DNA of 62,798 nucleotides, from contig DUOD01000029.1 of NCBI GenBank assembly GCA_012838995.1, positions 1-62,798 of the forward strand, given 5' to 3'. The translations under genes and the position numbers were made by a program. Source of the stretch: Clostridiales bacterium. GTDB taxonomy: Bacteria > Bacillota > Clostridia > DUOD01. Within the stretch, counting starts at the first letter, position 1. Each line of letters starts with the position of its first letter. Below the pieces are notes generated by a model, which worked only from the letters and a program-made list of their open reading frames with translations, was not told the DNA's origin and did no database searches. Positions 1-8,259 of the stretch are shown in pieces.

Positions 1-2203
1 AGATAGAGGCTATGGTTTTCATGCGCTTGTTCGCATCCAACATGGCGGTTATGTTATGGATGTACAGACTGCGGTTTTCATCCCGTCCATGAATACTGCG
101 TATTTCTTCCTCAAGTTTATCGGCATCCTCGGCCTTTATGGCAAGGGTAGCGCGATCGGCCTGTTCTTTATATACCTCATGAAGGTTGGACCGTATGGCC
201 CCAAAGACTTCCTCGGAAACCAGAACAACAAGATTTAGTAAACCGGTATGGGAAAGACCAAAGGGCAGGCTGTCGGTTACGGCGCCTATCTCCATGGTAC
301 AGCTGTAGGGAATATGGGTTTTGTCAACCTCAAATTCCTTAAGTTCTAACCTATCGCCCCTTTTCATGTTCATGGGCTCATACTCAATTAATTTTCCCTT
401 TTCAATAATATTTTTATTAATGAGTATGCCCTTGAAATTGTCGGTATCATAAAAGCCTGAAGTATCTATCCCTTTATCTTGGGCATAGGCCTCAAATTCC
501 TCATCCCCTATCGTCACAATAGTACACGGCATGCTGTACCTGCCTTCTCCATCGGGAGAAAAATAGCCTTGGTCTATTTGTTGTTTCTGCAAATAACTGC
601 CCAACTGGGAAGGATTCAAGCCCTCAGCCGTGCTGTAAATTTCCCTCACCACGGCGTACCTCTCTACCCCGTCTAAGACAATAATGCTATTAAAAATCTC
701 CGTTTGCTCCTCTATACTTGTATCATACTTTTGGACTATCATATCATAGGGTACATCATCAAAATACATATCCATGCTTTTAAAACCATAGGTCATGAAG
801 GACGAAAAGGATATGAACAATACTATACTGATAAATAAGGAAAACACGGTGGCACGGTATCGTTTGGTGTTGCGTTTTAAGTTTTTAAGGCCCAGCTCGC
901 CTTCAAATCCAAAGAGCAGCCTGGTCAGTTTCGACGTCTTTAGCTTCTTAGCCTCTGCCTTGATATCGGTGCTCAGTCTTATGGCATCCACAGGAGAGAC
1001 CATACCTGCCCTTCTGGCCGGAATATATGCCGACAGTAATATAGTCAGGGCAACAAAGCATATGGTAGCAATTATGGCAGCCGGCGATATAACCAGCCTT
1101 AACCCCAGGCCGCCGCTGATTATCGAGCCTTTCATCACATTGTTTATTATTTTTAAGGTTACACCAATGCCTCCTATGCCCGACAAAATGCCCAGGGGAA
1201 TACCGATTGCCCCGAGGATAAAACCTTCATACAACACCATACTCCTTATCTGCCGGGAGGTGGCTCCAACGCTTGACAGCATGCCAAATTGTTTTTTACG
1301 CTCGCTTACCGATATGGCAAAGGCGTTATAGATAACGGCAATCGATCCTACCACAATAAGAAGTATCAGGATAAGGGTAACCTGTATCAACAAATTGTTA
1401 TATCGTTGGTTTTGGGAGATGCCCATCCATTTTAACAACTCGTTGTTGTAGGACACATCCCCGGCGCCGACGCTTTGTGCGATCTCCGGCGCCTTTTTGT
1501 AAATATCCTTAGGTTTTTTGGCCAGGATGGACACATTTACCTTATCCCCTTGGGTCAGAGAGTCTTGGTCCAGGTAGGCCAGGGCGGTAAAGCCCGGATT
1601 ATCCATCGACTCAAACCGGGGTTTTTCGATAATGCCGGTAATAATATAGATTTTGGTGGTTAAGGGCTCTAAGATCTCGGTCTCTGATAGGGGAAGTTGC
1701 CCTAGCTCCACTCCCCCGTCCATCCTGCAACCAACATTTAAGGTTATCCTTTGGCCTATACCATAGGATTGGCCGCCCATTTCAAAAATATCTTCGGATA
1801 CCACCATCTCCCCCGCCTTTTCAGGCAACCGCCCTTCTTTAAGGGTGATGGGGAAATTTTCAAAGACCTTGGCATCGCATTCCTTAATAAAAATATAGGG
1901 CTTATTTTCTATTTGGGATTTTTCAAATATTGAATAGCCCAAGTTTCTGCTGATCATGGCCTGTTGGGTATAGGCATTGTCCCTTATATATTTAATGTCC
2001 CCATATTCCACATCATAAAAGGATGCATGGTAATTACCGTCGGTTTCCATGGCCGACCTGACCAAAGCATCCCGTACACTGGCTGCGATGCTGGCCACAC
2101 CGCAGATCATGGCCCCCGACAGGATAATACCTATGATGGTGGCAATGGTGCGTTTTTTATTGAGCATAAGGCTTCTTAGGGTAAGTTTTCTTAGCACATT
2201 CAC
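1..2203 (-). CDS. FtsX-type ABC transporter permease, 3' end outside window
   Basis: Membrane permease of a MacB/BceB-like exporter, partner of the ATPase encoded just upstream. The frame is open from a GTG at 2203 to the window edge (about 734 codons seen), so the C-terminus is missing because of the window and not because of a mutation. An N-terminal membrane segment (TIATIIGIILSGAMICG) is followed by a large extracytoplasmic domain, then a cluster of hydrophobic segments around residues 300-420 containing the FtsX-like stretch ending in SAYIPARRAG, and a second large soluble part. The GTG overlaps the TGA of the ATPase gene (GTGA) and has AGGTGAT about 8 bases upstream, which implies translational coupling. 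The linked two-component system suggests a role in sensing or resisting a cell-envelope agent; the substrate is unknown. Confidence 0.85.
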   Translation of the reverse strand, partial: MNVLRKLTLRSLMLNKKRTIATIIGIILSGAMICGVASIAASVRDALVRSAMETDGNYHASFYDVEYGDIKYIRDNAYTQQAMISRNLGYSIFEKSQIENKPYIFIKECDAKVFENFPITLKEGRLPEKAGEMVVSEDIFEMGGQSYGIGQRITLNVGCRMDGGVELGQLPLSETEILEPLTTKIYIITGIIEKPRFESMDNPGFTALAYLDQDSLTQGDKVNVSILAKKPKDIYKKAPEIAQSVGAGDVSYNNELLKWMGISQNQRYNNLLIQVTLILILLIVVGSIAVIYNAFAISVSERKKQFGMLSSVGATSRQIRSMVLYEGFILGAIGIPLGILSGIGGIGVTLKIINNVMKGSIISGGLGLRLVISPAAIIATICFVALTILLSAYIPARRAGMVSPVDAIRLSTDIKAEAKKLKTSKLTRLLFGFEGELGLKNLKRNTKRYRATVFSLFISIVLFISFSSFMTYGFKSMDMYFDDVPYDMIVQKYDTSIEEQTEIFNSIIVLDGVERYAVVREIYSTAEGLNPSQLGSYLQKQQIDQGYFSPDGEGRYSMPCTIVTIGDEEFEAYAQDKGIDTSGFYDTDNFKGILINKNIIEKGKLIEYEPMNMKRGDRLELKEFEVDKTHIPYSCTMEIGAVTDSLPFGLSHTGLLNLVVLVSEEVFGAIRSNLHEVYKEQADRATLAIKAEDADKLEEEIRSIHGRDENRSLYIHNITAMLDANKRMKTIASI

Positions 2204-2883
2204 GACCGGATCACCTCATTCTTTGCTATGCGCCCGTCCCTTAAGGTGATTATCCTGTCGGCCTGCAAGGCTATTTGGTGATCATGGGTGATAATAATAA
2301 GGGTCTGGTTATAACGTTTATTGGACAGCTTTAAAAGGTCTACAATTTCCTTGGAGTTTTTGCTGTCAAGGTTGCCGGTGGGTTTATCGGCCGGTACAAG
2401 GGCAGGACGGTTTATCAGGGCCCTTCCGATGGATACCCGTTGCTGCTGTCCGCCCGACAGTTCATTGGGTAAATGGTGAAGCCTGTCCTTTAAATCGAGG
2501 GTGGTCAGTATCTCATCCAGGTATTCCCTTTCAATCTTCCTTCCGTCCAGCAGCAGCGGCAACGTGATGTTTTCCTCCACATTAAGGATAGGGATGAGGT
2601 TGTAGAACTGATAGATAAGTCCTACCTGCCTTCGTCTGAATATTGCCAGCTTTGTGTCATTCAGTTTGTATATATCGGTGTCGTCTATAAACACCCGACC
2701 GGCAGTGGGCCGATCCACGCCGCCTATTATATGGAGCAGGGTGGATTTCCCAGAACCCGATGGGCCTACTATGGCAACAAACTCTCCTTTGTTTACGCTA
2801 AAGGACACGCCGTCCAGTGCCTTTACCTGGGTGGCTCCCTTACCGTAAATTTTAGACAGATTTTCCACCTTCAAAATTTCCAT
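2200..2883 (-). CDS. ABC transporter ATP-binding protein (MacB/BceA/LolD family) with Lys at the catalytic Glu
   Basis: Cytoplasmic ATPase (227 aa) that should energise the FtsX-type permease encoded next. Walker A is GPSGSGKST at residues 40-48, the Q-loop glutamine is near 92, the signature LSGGQ is at 142-146 and the H-loop histidine is near 200. The Walker B segment reads [11 protein letters not shown]: the glutamate that normally follows the aspartate is a lysine (residue 167, codon AAA where GAA is expected). In the family this glutamate is the catalytic base, so hydrolysis may be slow or absent unless the protein works differently. Length and all other motifs are normal. The gene follows the kinase/regulator pair after about 200 bases holding a promoter and repeated operator-like sequences. 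Confidence 0.92.
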   Translation of the reverse strand: MEILKVENLSKIYGKGATQVKALDGVSFSVNKGEFVAIVGPSGSGKSTLLHIIGGVDRPTAGRVFIDDTDIYKLNDTKLAIFRRRQVGLIYQFYNLIPILNVEENITLPLLLDGRKIEREYLDEILTTLDLKDRLHHLPNELSGGQQQRVSIGRALINRPALVPADKPTGNLDSKNSKEIVDLLKLSNKRYNQTLIIITHDHQIALQADRIITLRDGRIAKNEVIRS

Positions 2884-2917
2884 ACAAATCTACCCCTTTA
2901 ACCTTGATTCGGGTTCT

Positions 2918-2973
2918 ATTATATCCGCCCAACATGACTTTTAAGTGACAATTTAAGTGACAGTTTTGTCACA
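2918..2973 (-). promoter_or_regulatory. Putative response-regulator-activated promoter of the ABC transporter
   Basis: On the minus strand TATAAT lies at 2923-2918. The -35 position has no good consensus but is occupied by a direct repeat, TGTCACTTAA, at 2950-2941 and again at 2962-2953 (12-base period). A third, inverted half-site, TGTGACA, lies at 2973-2967, making TGTGACA-AAAC-TGTCACT. A strong -10, a poor -35 and direct repeats over the -35 fit activation by an OmpR-family regulator, and such a regulator is encoded in the adjacent operon. The binding assignment is inference. Confidence 0.5.
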
Positions 2974-3088
2974 TTCCCCAAGACGCAAAAGTAAAAATTT
3001 GTTACGCTGCGTAGTCTTATTCATAAGCAACCGAAGGACGAATAACATTGTTCGCAGGACCGACGTACGGTTTTATTGGCTAAAATCA

Positions 3089-4324
3089 TCATTTAACACC
3101 TTTGTAGAATTTAATGATAAACTGGGTACCCCTGCCCTCCTCGCTGCTAACGGTAATATCACCGCCCTGTTTGTCAATAATGGCGCGGGCCATGGCAAGT
3201 CCTATGCCCACGCTGTCCTCGGCGGCATTTTTACCCTTGTAAAAACGGTCGAAGATATGGGGTATATCCTCCTTATGGATGCCCACACCGGTGTCGGATA
3301 TTTTGATCATGGTATAGATGGGATTTTCTTCAAAGGATATATCTATAACACCCCCCTCGGGGGTATGCTCAATGCAATTTTTGAGCACATTGATCAAGGC
3401 CTCACAACTCCAGTTAAAGTCCCCGATGTACTTGGCATGGTCAGGGCCCTTCACCCTAACCTCCTGCATCTTGATATCCAGGGGCACCGCCATGGAGGCA
3501 ACCGCCCTGTCCACCAAGTTCTTTACCCTAATTCCATCCCTTTTCATGGTAACGGCACCGGCATCCAGTTTGGACAGTTTAAGCAGCGAGGATATCAGCC
3601 ATTCCATCCGATTTATCTGCGACCTCATTCTGTCCAAGAACTGCCGTCTAACTTCCTGGGATGGGGCTTCATACAACAAATCATTTAGTACGGATATGGA
3701 TGTCATGGGGGTTTTGAGTTGATGGGATATATCGGCCAGGGAACGGGCCAGCACGGCCTTGTCCTTTTTTAAGGCTTGGGCCTGCTCCCTAAGCATGGTG
3801 GTGATTTTATAGATTTCGTTTTTAAGTATGCTGATATCCCCTTCTTCGTTGTTCCGAATATCCAAGGAATAATCGCCATTACCCACCCTGCGGGCATAAC
3901 GGGCCAGTTGTCGTATTTGACCGTACTGTCTTTTTAAAAAATTTATGAAAAATAATATAAAAATACCGCAGGCAGCCGCGGCCAGCAGTACATAAAGCAA
4001 AATATTTATCCTAAAATTCCTATGCAGCAAGGGAGTGTCGGCCAATGTGCCCGGATTATACATACCGTACCTGTTAAGTATCTCCTGCCCTTTGGCCAGA
4101 GCATACTCATCCCAGTTTTGTATTTGGTTTATTACATCAGCCTCGGCATCGGGATACCTCCCGGCCACTGCCCCTACGACGGCGGCATGATTTAAGGCCG
4201 CGGTATTCTTATAATACATCAAGCTTATACAACCCATTACCACAGCAAGGGCCAAAAATACCACCGACAGCACCAAAAAAATTATTATCATTCTTTTAAC
4301 CTCGGGGTTTTTATAAATACTCAA
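3089..4324 (-). CDS. Sensor histidine kinase (HAMP, HisKA, HATPase_c)
   Basis: Membrane histidine kinase (411 aa from the chosen TTG). An N-terminal transmembrane helix is followed by about 70 extracytoplasmic residues, a second helix (ILLYVLLAAAACGIFILFF), a HAMP segment, the H-box SHQLKTP with the phospho-accepting His near residue 201, an N-box (LINVLKNCIEH), G1 (SDTGVGI), F-box (IFDRFY) and G2 (GIGLAMA). The frame can be extended to a GTG at 4360, but AAGGTGG lies 9 bases before the TTG at 4324 and nothing similar precedes 4360. The real extracytoplasmic loop differs from the short loop of BceS-type kinases, so this kinase probably senses ligand directly. It is transcribed with the response regulator, ahead of the ABC genes. 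Confidence 0.9.
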   Translation of the reverse strand: MSIYKNPEVKRMIIIFLVLSVVFLALAVVMGCISLMYYKNTAALNHAAVVGAVAGRYPDAEADVINQIQNWDEYALAKGQEILNRYGMYNPGTLADTPLLHRNFRINILLYVLLAAAACGIFILFFINFLKRQYGQIRQLARYARRVGNGDYSLDIRNNEEGDISILKNEIYKITTMLREQAQALKKDKAVLARSLADISHQLKTPMTSISVLNDLLYEAPSQEVRRQFLDRMRSQINRMEWLISSLLKLSKLDAGAVTMKRDGIRVKNLVDRAVASMAVPLDIKMQEVRVKGPDHAKYIGDFNWSCEALINVLKNCIEHTPEGGVIDISFEENPIYTMIKISDTGVGIHKEDIPHIFDRFYKGKNAAEDSVGIGLAMARAIIDKQGGDITVSSEEGRGTQFIIKFYKGVK

Positions 4325-4379
4325 ATCAATCAACCACCTTGTTGGGAGCTTTTGACACACCCTAAACCGATTTTTTTGA

Positions 4380-5060
4380 TCAATCGTCCACCTTATAACC
4401 CAGGCCTCGTACCGTTTTTATTATCGTCGGGTGCTGGGGGTTTTCTTCTATCTTTTCCCGGAGCCGTTTTATATAAACGGTCAGGGTGTTGTCATTAACA
4501 AAATCCCCGGCTACGTCCCATATATCCTCCAGCAGCCGGTTTCTGGACAGTACCCGGCCCTTGTTATGGGCCAATGTAAGCAAAAGCTTGTATTCTATGG
4601 GTGTTAAGGCAATTTCATAATCCTTTCTGTAAACCTTGGCCTGGGCCGGGTGGATGGTTATGTCGCCTATTTTGATTTTGCCGCTTGTTTTACTGCCCTT
4701 TTTGTACCTCCGAAAAACGCTTTTTATCCTGGATACCAGTTCTCTTACCCGGAAGGGTTTTGTGATATAATCATCCGCCCCCATATCCAGACCCATAACC
4801 ACGTTAACCTCGTCATCATAAACGGTCAAAAAAATAATGGGCGTATCACCCTTGGCCCTAACAAGCCTGCACAGCTCAAAGCCGTCCCCGTCGGGCAGGG
4901 ATATATCCAGGATAACCAAGGCAAAATCCCTTTCATCAATGACCTTTTGGGCATCTTTGACGTTATGACAGATATGGGTGTCAAAGCCTTCCTGTTTCAA
5001 AGAATATTCAATACCCATGGCAATGGTTTTGTCATCCTCCACAACCAAGATGCTTTCCAT
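4380..5060 (-). CDS. OmpR-family response regulator
   Basis: Transcription factor (226 aa) paired with the downstream kinase. The receiver domain has the acidic pair near residues 9-10, phospho-acceptor Asp52 (LVILDISLPD), Thr79 and Lys101 (YITKPF). The C-terminal winged-helix domain contains the LTPIEYKLLLTL start and the TVYIKRLREKIE recognition helix, and ends with RGLGYKVDD. The ATG at 5060 was preferred over a GTG at 5069 because AAGGGGG is at a normal distance from it and the protein then begins MESILVVEDD, the usual family start. Only 26 bases separate it from the stop of the upstream methionine/folate gene, so it may be co-transcribed with that gene. Likely target: the repeated TGTCACTTAA sites before the ABC transporter. 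Confidence 0.92.
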   Translation of the reverse strand: MESILVVEDDKTIAMGIEYSLKQEGFDTHICHNVKDAQKVIDERDFALVILDISLPDGDGFELCRLVRAKGDTPIIFLTVYDDEVNVVMGLDMGADDYITKPFRVRELVSRIKSVFRRYKKGSKTSGKIKIGDITIHPAQAKVYRKDYEIALTPIEYKLLLTLAHNKGRVLSRNRLLEDIWDVAGDFVNDNTLTVYIKRLREKIEENPQHPTIIKTVRGLGYKVDD

Positions 5061-5086
5061 AAGCCACACCCCCTTGCCAAAGCCTT

Positions 5087-6892
5087 TTATTTAACGGCGG
5101 CAAGTTGTTTGAGCCTTTTTATTATCTCCATTATCAAATGCACCCGGTTAAAGGGTGTAATGAAGTAAAATCCGTCTACCTTGTCCTTAATCCTTTGAGC
5201 GATGTCAACGGATATTTCAATACCCAGCCTTTCCCCTTCTTCCCGCGTCATATCATTATGGAATTTATTGATTATATGGTCGGGTATTTTTATACCGGCC
5301 ACTTCATTGTTTAAAAACCGCGCGTTTCTGTAACTTACCAAGGGCATAATGCCGCCTAATATTTTTATCCTTTCACACTTTTGAATATGGGACAGAAACT
5401 CAATGACTTTATCGTCGAATATGGGCTGGGTGAGGAAAAAGGTCGCTCCTTTTTCCATCTTTTTAAAGGCCCTTTCCAGTTCCGCCCTGGGATTACATAC
5501 ATTTAAGTTTAGGGCACCGCCGATATTAACCGGGTCTTCTTTAAATACTTCATGGTTCATGGTGTTTAAAAACTCCGTCAAACTTAGGGAATTTAAATTA
5601 AACACCGGTTTTATATTGCTTTTTTCTGCAGCGGCCACCGGGTCACCGGTTACCGCCAGTACATTCCTGATATTTTCCATATACCCCGCCAACAGCCCTG
5701 CCTTTAGGGCATTTAAATTCTTATCCCTACAACAAATATGAGGCAAAACCTCTATCCCCACTTCCCTCTTGATTTTTGCAGCCATCATTATAGAATCCAC
5801 CCTGGCCCTGCCCATGGGCGAATCTGCAACCGTAATTATATCCACCCCGTTTTGCTTGCAAATATGGGCGTTTTCCATAATCCGTTCGATATTTGCGTCA
5901 AAGGGCGGATCCAGCTCCACCGCTATTACAAACTCATTATTTTTTAGTTTTTCCGCAAAATTATTGGGTCTTTTTTTGCGCAGGCTGGCAACGGGTTTTT
6001 CTATCCTATGCCATTCCTTGGGTTGTACATGGCGGCGGGATTTGATAAGTTGAGACATTTTGCGTATATGGGAGGGGGTTGTACCACAGCAGCCCCCCAG
6101 GATCTTGGCCCCAAGCCTGCTGATTTCCTCCATCTTTTCAGCGAAATAATTTGGGTTATTGATATATACCGTCCTCTCACGGATGATCTCCGGGTATCCG
6201 GCGTTGGGAGCGGCAACAATAATGTCATCTTTAAAGTCGATTTCCTTCAACAGGTTGTATAGGTGGGTGGGCCCCACACCGCAATTAAACCCGTAGGCAT
6301 CAACTTCTCTGCAGGCCTTCACCTGGTCTATTACATGCCTGTTACTGATACCCTTACGGGTAAAACCCTCAGGAGTGGTGGCAAACTGCACCGAGATGAA
6401 TACGCTTTCATCTCTTTGTTTTATATATTTAACGATGTCTTTAACATAGGTAAAATCGTTAAAGGTTTCGAAAATGAATATACCTACCCCTAAATCCAGA
6501 AAAACATCGCTTATAAACCTGTATTCCTCCAAAACGGCCCGGGGACTGGTATCAATATTATCAATGCTGTCGGGAACAGGGCCTATACTGGCCCCCAAAA
6601 ATACATCTTTTTCTGCCGCCGCCCTGTTTGCTATTTGTACCCCCGCCGTAATTATATCCTTTACCTGGGATCTGGACATATTGAGTACAATGCTGTTGGC
6701 CGAAAAGGTATTTGTCCTAATAAGCTTTGCCCCGGCGGATATATACTGCCTGTGGATATCTTCAATGGTTTCCGGGTGGTTGATGTTTGCAAGTTCGGGA
6801 GGAACATCGTATCTGTTGGTAGTCTGAGAATAATAGGTGCCCATGGCACCGTCCATTATTAGCACATGTTTTCTTAAATAATCCCTTATCAT
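5087..6892 (-). CDS. Bifunctional homocysteine S-methyltransferase / methylenetetrahydrofolate reductase (YitJ type)
   Basis: A 601-aa fusion. Residues 1 to about 290 form a homocysteine S-methyltransferase domain with the zinc ligands of the family (Cys204 in FNCGVGP, Cys268-Cys269 in GGCCGT). Residues from about 310 to 601 form a MetF-type 5,10-methylenetetrahydrofolate reductase barrel (VELDPPFDANIERI, VTGDP, FFLTQPIFD). The family regenerates methionine from homocysteine and reduces methylene-THF; in acetogen-like Clostridia the same reductase chemistry also serves one-carbon metabolism. No corrinoid-binding domain is present. Upstream is a 0.6-kb gene-free stretch with a structured leader that is not a recognisable S-box. 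The regulator/kinase genes follow after 26 bases. The domain assignment is firm; which physiological methyl donor is used cannot be told. Confidence 0.92.
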   Translation of the reverse strand: MIRDYLRKHVLIMDGAMGTYYSQTTNRYDVPPELANINHPETIEDIHRQYISAGAKLIRTNTFSANSIVLNMSRSQVKDIITAGVQIANRAAAEKDVFLGASIGPVPDSIDNIDTSPRAVLEEYRFISDVFLDLGVGIFIFETFNDFTYVKDIVKYIKQRDESVFISVQFATTPEGFTRKGISNRHVIDQVKACREVDAYGFNCGVGPTHLYNLLKEIDFKDDIIVAAPNAGYPEIIRERTVYINNPNYFAEKMEEISRLGAKILGGCCGTTPSHIRKMSQLIKSRRHVQPKEWHRIEKPVASLRKKRPNNFAEKLKNNEFVIAVELDPPFDANIERIMENAHICKQNGVDIITVADSPMGRARVDSIMMAAKIKREVGIEVLPHICCRDKNLNALKAGLLAGYMENIRNVLAVTGDPVAAAEKSNIKPVFNLNSLSLTEFLNTMNHEVFKEDPVNIGGALNLNVCNPRAELERAFKKMEKGATFFLTQPIFDDKVIEFLSHIQKCERIKILGGIMPLVSYRNARFLNNEVAGIKIPDHIINKFHNDMTREEGERLGIEISVDIAQRIKDKVDGFYFITPFNRVHLIMEIIKRLKQLAAVK

Positions 6893-7095
6893 AAGTTCAC
6901 CTTCAAGCTTCTAAATAATTGTTTATTCTTAGAATAAATCCGCACTGCCCCTGTATGCATAAACAGCAGCCGGTATGCCTTATCGATACATGCTGTCCAT
7001 GACCGGCACCAACCATATCGGATAAAAAAGGCGCCGGGTGAACGCTGGTAGCAGCAAAATTAAAAATTGCACCATAATTTTTATATATTATACCA
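6893..7095 (-). promoter_or_regulatory. Structured leader of unknown class before the methionine/folate fusion gene
   Basis: An extended -10 (TGGTATAAT, 7095-7087, minus strand) would start a leader of about 185 bases. Near its start GGTGC (7073-7069) can pair with GCGCC (7034-7030), enclosing a GCTG/CAGC hairpin (7055-7044), directly followed by six T residues (7029-7024): a terminator-like element. Downstream, GCCGGT (7007-7002) pairs with ACCGGC (6974-6969), with a further CTGT/ACAG stem beyond it. The S-box (SAM-I), cobalamin, THF and T-box signatures were looked for by eye and not found. Function is unknown; regulation by a methionine or folate metabolite is only inferred from the gene controlled. 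Confidence 0.4.
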
Positions 7096-7529
7096 CAGGT
7101 CTTTAATATAATATGGCCGAATACAACCCTACGAAAATTAACAGCACATAGAACTTTTTCTAGCCCGAAATTTTTTTATACACCAACCCCAAAACGGCAT
7201 GTAAACCAGCATATTCTAACATAAAGTTTACGTTAAGGTTATGATGTCAAATAGGCTATAAAGCAGAGAATTGCCCACCTATTTTTTATATAAAATTCAG
7301 GAAAACAGTTTATTTTTGGTTATTTATATAAACTTCAACCCCATCCCTTAAAAAACTGCCCAGCCCGCCCGGATCCCCTTCCATCGATAGTTTCAGTTTA
7401 TTGCAAAATAAAGTTAATGCACTTTAATTAACTTTACATTAAGTCTTTCAATGGTTTCCAATCCATGGCTTCAATCATTGGAATGAATCGGTTCTTATTT
7501 TACAACCACCCTATCAGGTCTTTATGATG
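7096..7529. other. Gene-free stretch with an isolated promoter-like sequence
   Basis: No plausible coding frame on either strand. On the minus strand TTGACA occurs near 7249-7244, followed by ACCTTAACGTAAACTTTA, but a matching -10 is at poor spacing (26 bases to TAGAAT), so it may be a decayed or regulator-dependent promoter. The part next to 7529 holds AT-rich repeats of TTAACTTTA type and no convincing terminator for the minus-strand transporter operon that begins upstream. Confidence 0.35.
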
Positions 7530-8246
7530 CTATTCTTTTACTGGCATCCTGCGAATAAGAAGAAAGCCCACCCCCAAAAGTACTGCCGTTGCCACCCAAA
7601 AGGACAATACCGCTATATAGGCATTAAAACCGTTGTTAAAGCCCAGGGCTGATGCCGATAGACTGACCAAACCCTGGCCTAGGGCACCCCCGGTAAGATT
7701 GTTTATCACCACCAACAATATTATTATAAAGACGGGTATCAGTGAAACAACGGTTTTCATGAGCTTATTGCTCCGATAATAGACCATGGTTATAAACCAT
7801 CCCAGACTGATAAAAAAAGCGTATAACCCAAAGGACCACAAGAAATCCGCTACCGATGAATTGCTCCTATAAAGCTGTTGAAACAAGCCTTTATAGGGAA
7901 AGAGGTGCCTTAAAGTATTGTCCAGTATTGCCTCCACAATGGCCATTAACGCTGCAACCGATATTAATGTAATACCATTTCCTATAAAGAAGCTTTTTCT
8001 GGATACATTATTGGCCTGCATAAACTTAAAACTATCCCTAAAACAGCTCAGTCCCACAATAAATATGAATATAACGGTTGCCATGCCAAATCCACTAAAA
8101 GTCACACTCACATTGGGATTATTGCTTAAATTTTTAAAAGAAATTGTAACCATAACAACGATGGCCGATATTATGCCATAGAATATTATAAGGCCTATCC
8201 TAAAATCCCTAAGTTGGTATTTTATAACCTTTAGAATATTATTCAC
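7530..8246 (-). CDS. ABC-2 type transporter permease protein, YtrABC-like locus
   Basis: Integral membrane protein of 238 aa with about six hydrophobic segments (for example LIIFYGIISAIVVMVTI near residue 20, MATVIFIFIVGLSC, LIPVFIIILLVVI and VATAVLLGVGFLLI near the C-terminus). It lies 13 bases downstream of an ABC ATPase, which is itself translationally coupled to a YtrA-type GntR regulator, so it is the probable membrane partner of that ATPase. No catalytic motif is visible and the transported substrate is unknown. Similar three-gene loci in Firmicutes respond to cell-wall stress, but that role is inferred from context only. Confidence 0.75.
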   Translation of the reverse strand: MNNILKVIKYQLRDFRIGLIIFYGIISAIVVMVTISFKNLSNNPNVSVTFSGFGMATVIFIFIVGLSCFRDSFKFMQANNVSRKSFFIGNGITLISVAALMAIVEAILDNTLRHLFPYKGLFQQLYRSNSSVADFLWSFGLYAFFISLGWFITMVYYRSNKLMKTVVSLIPVFIIILLVVINNLTGGALGQGLVSLSASALGFNNGFNAYIAVLSFWVATAVLLGVGFLLIRRMPVKE

Positions 8247-8259
8247 GGTTGTTTCCCCC

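Noticed and set aside
1-2203. Permease as a truncated pseudogene
   Set aside because: The frame is open to the first base of the window; the missing end is due to the window border.
2957-3688. A 243-codon open frame on the plus strand opposite the histidine kinase
   Set aside because: It is antisense to a gene with all kinase motifs, has no ribosome site, and its predicted protein resembles nothing; it reflects codon bias of the real gene.
6893-7095. S-box (SAM-I) or cobalamin riboswitch before the methionine/folate gene
   Set aside because: The conserved cores of these classes were looked for and not found; left as an unclassified leader.
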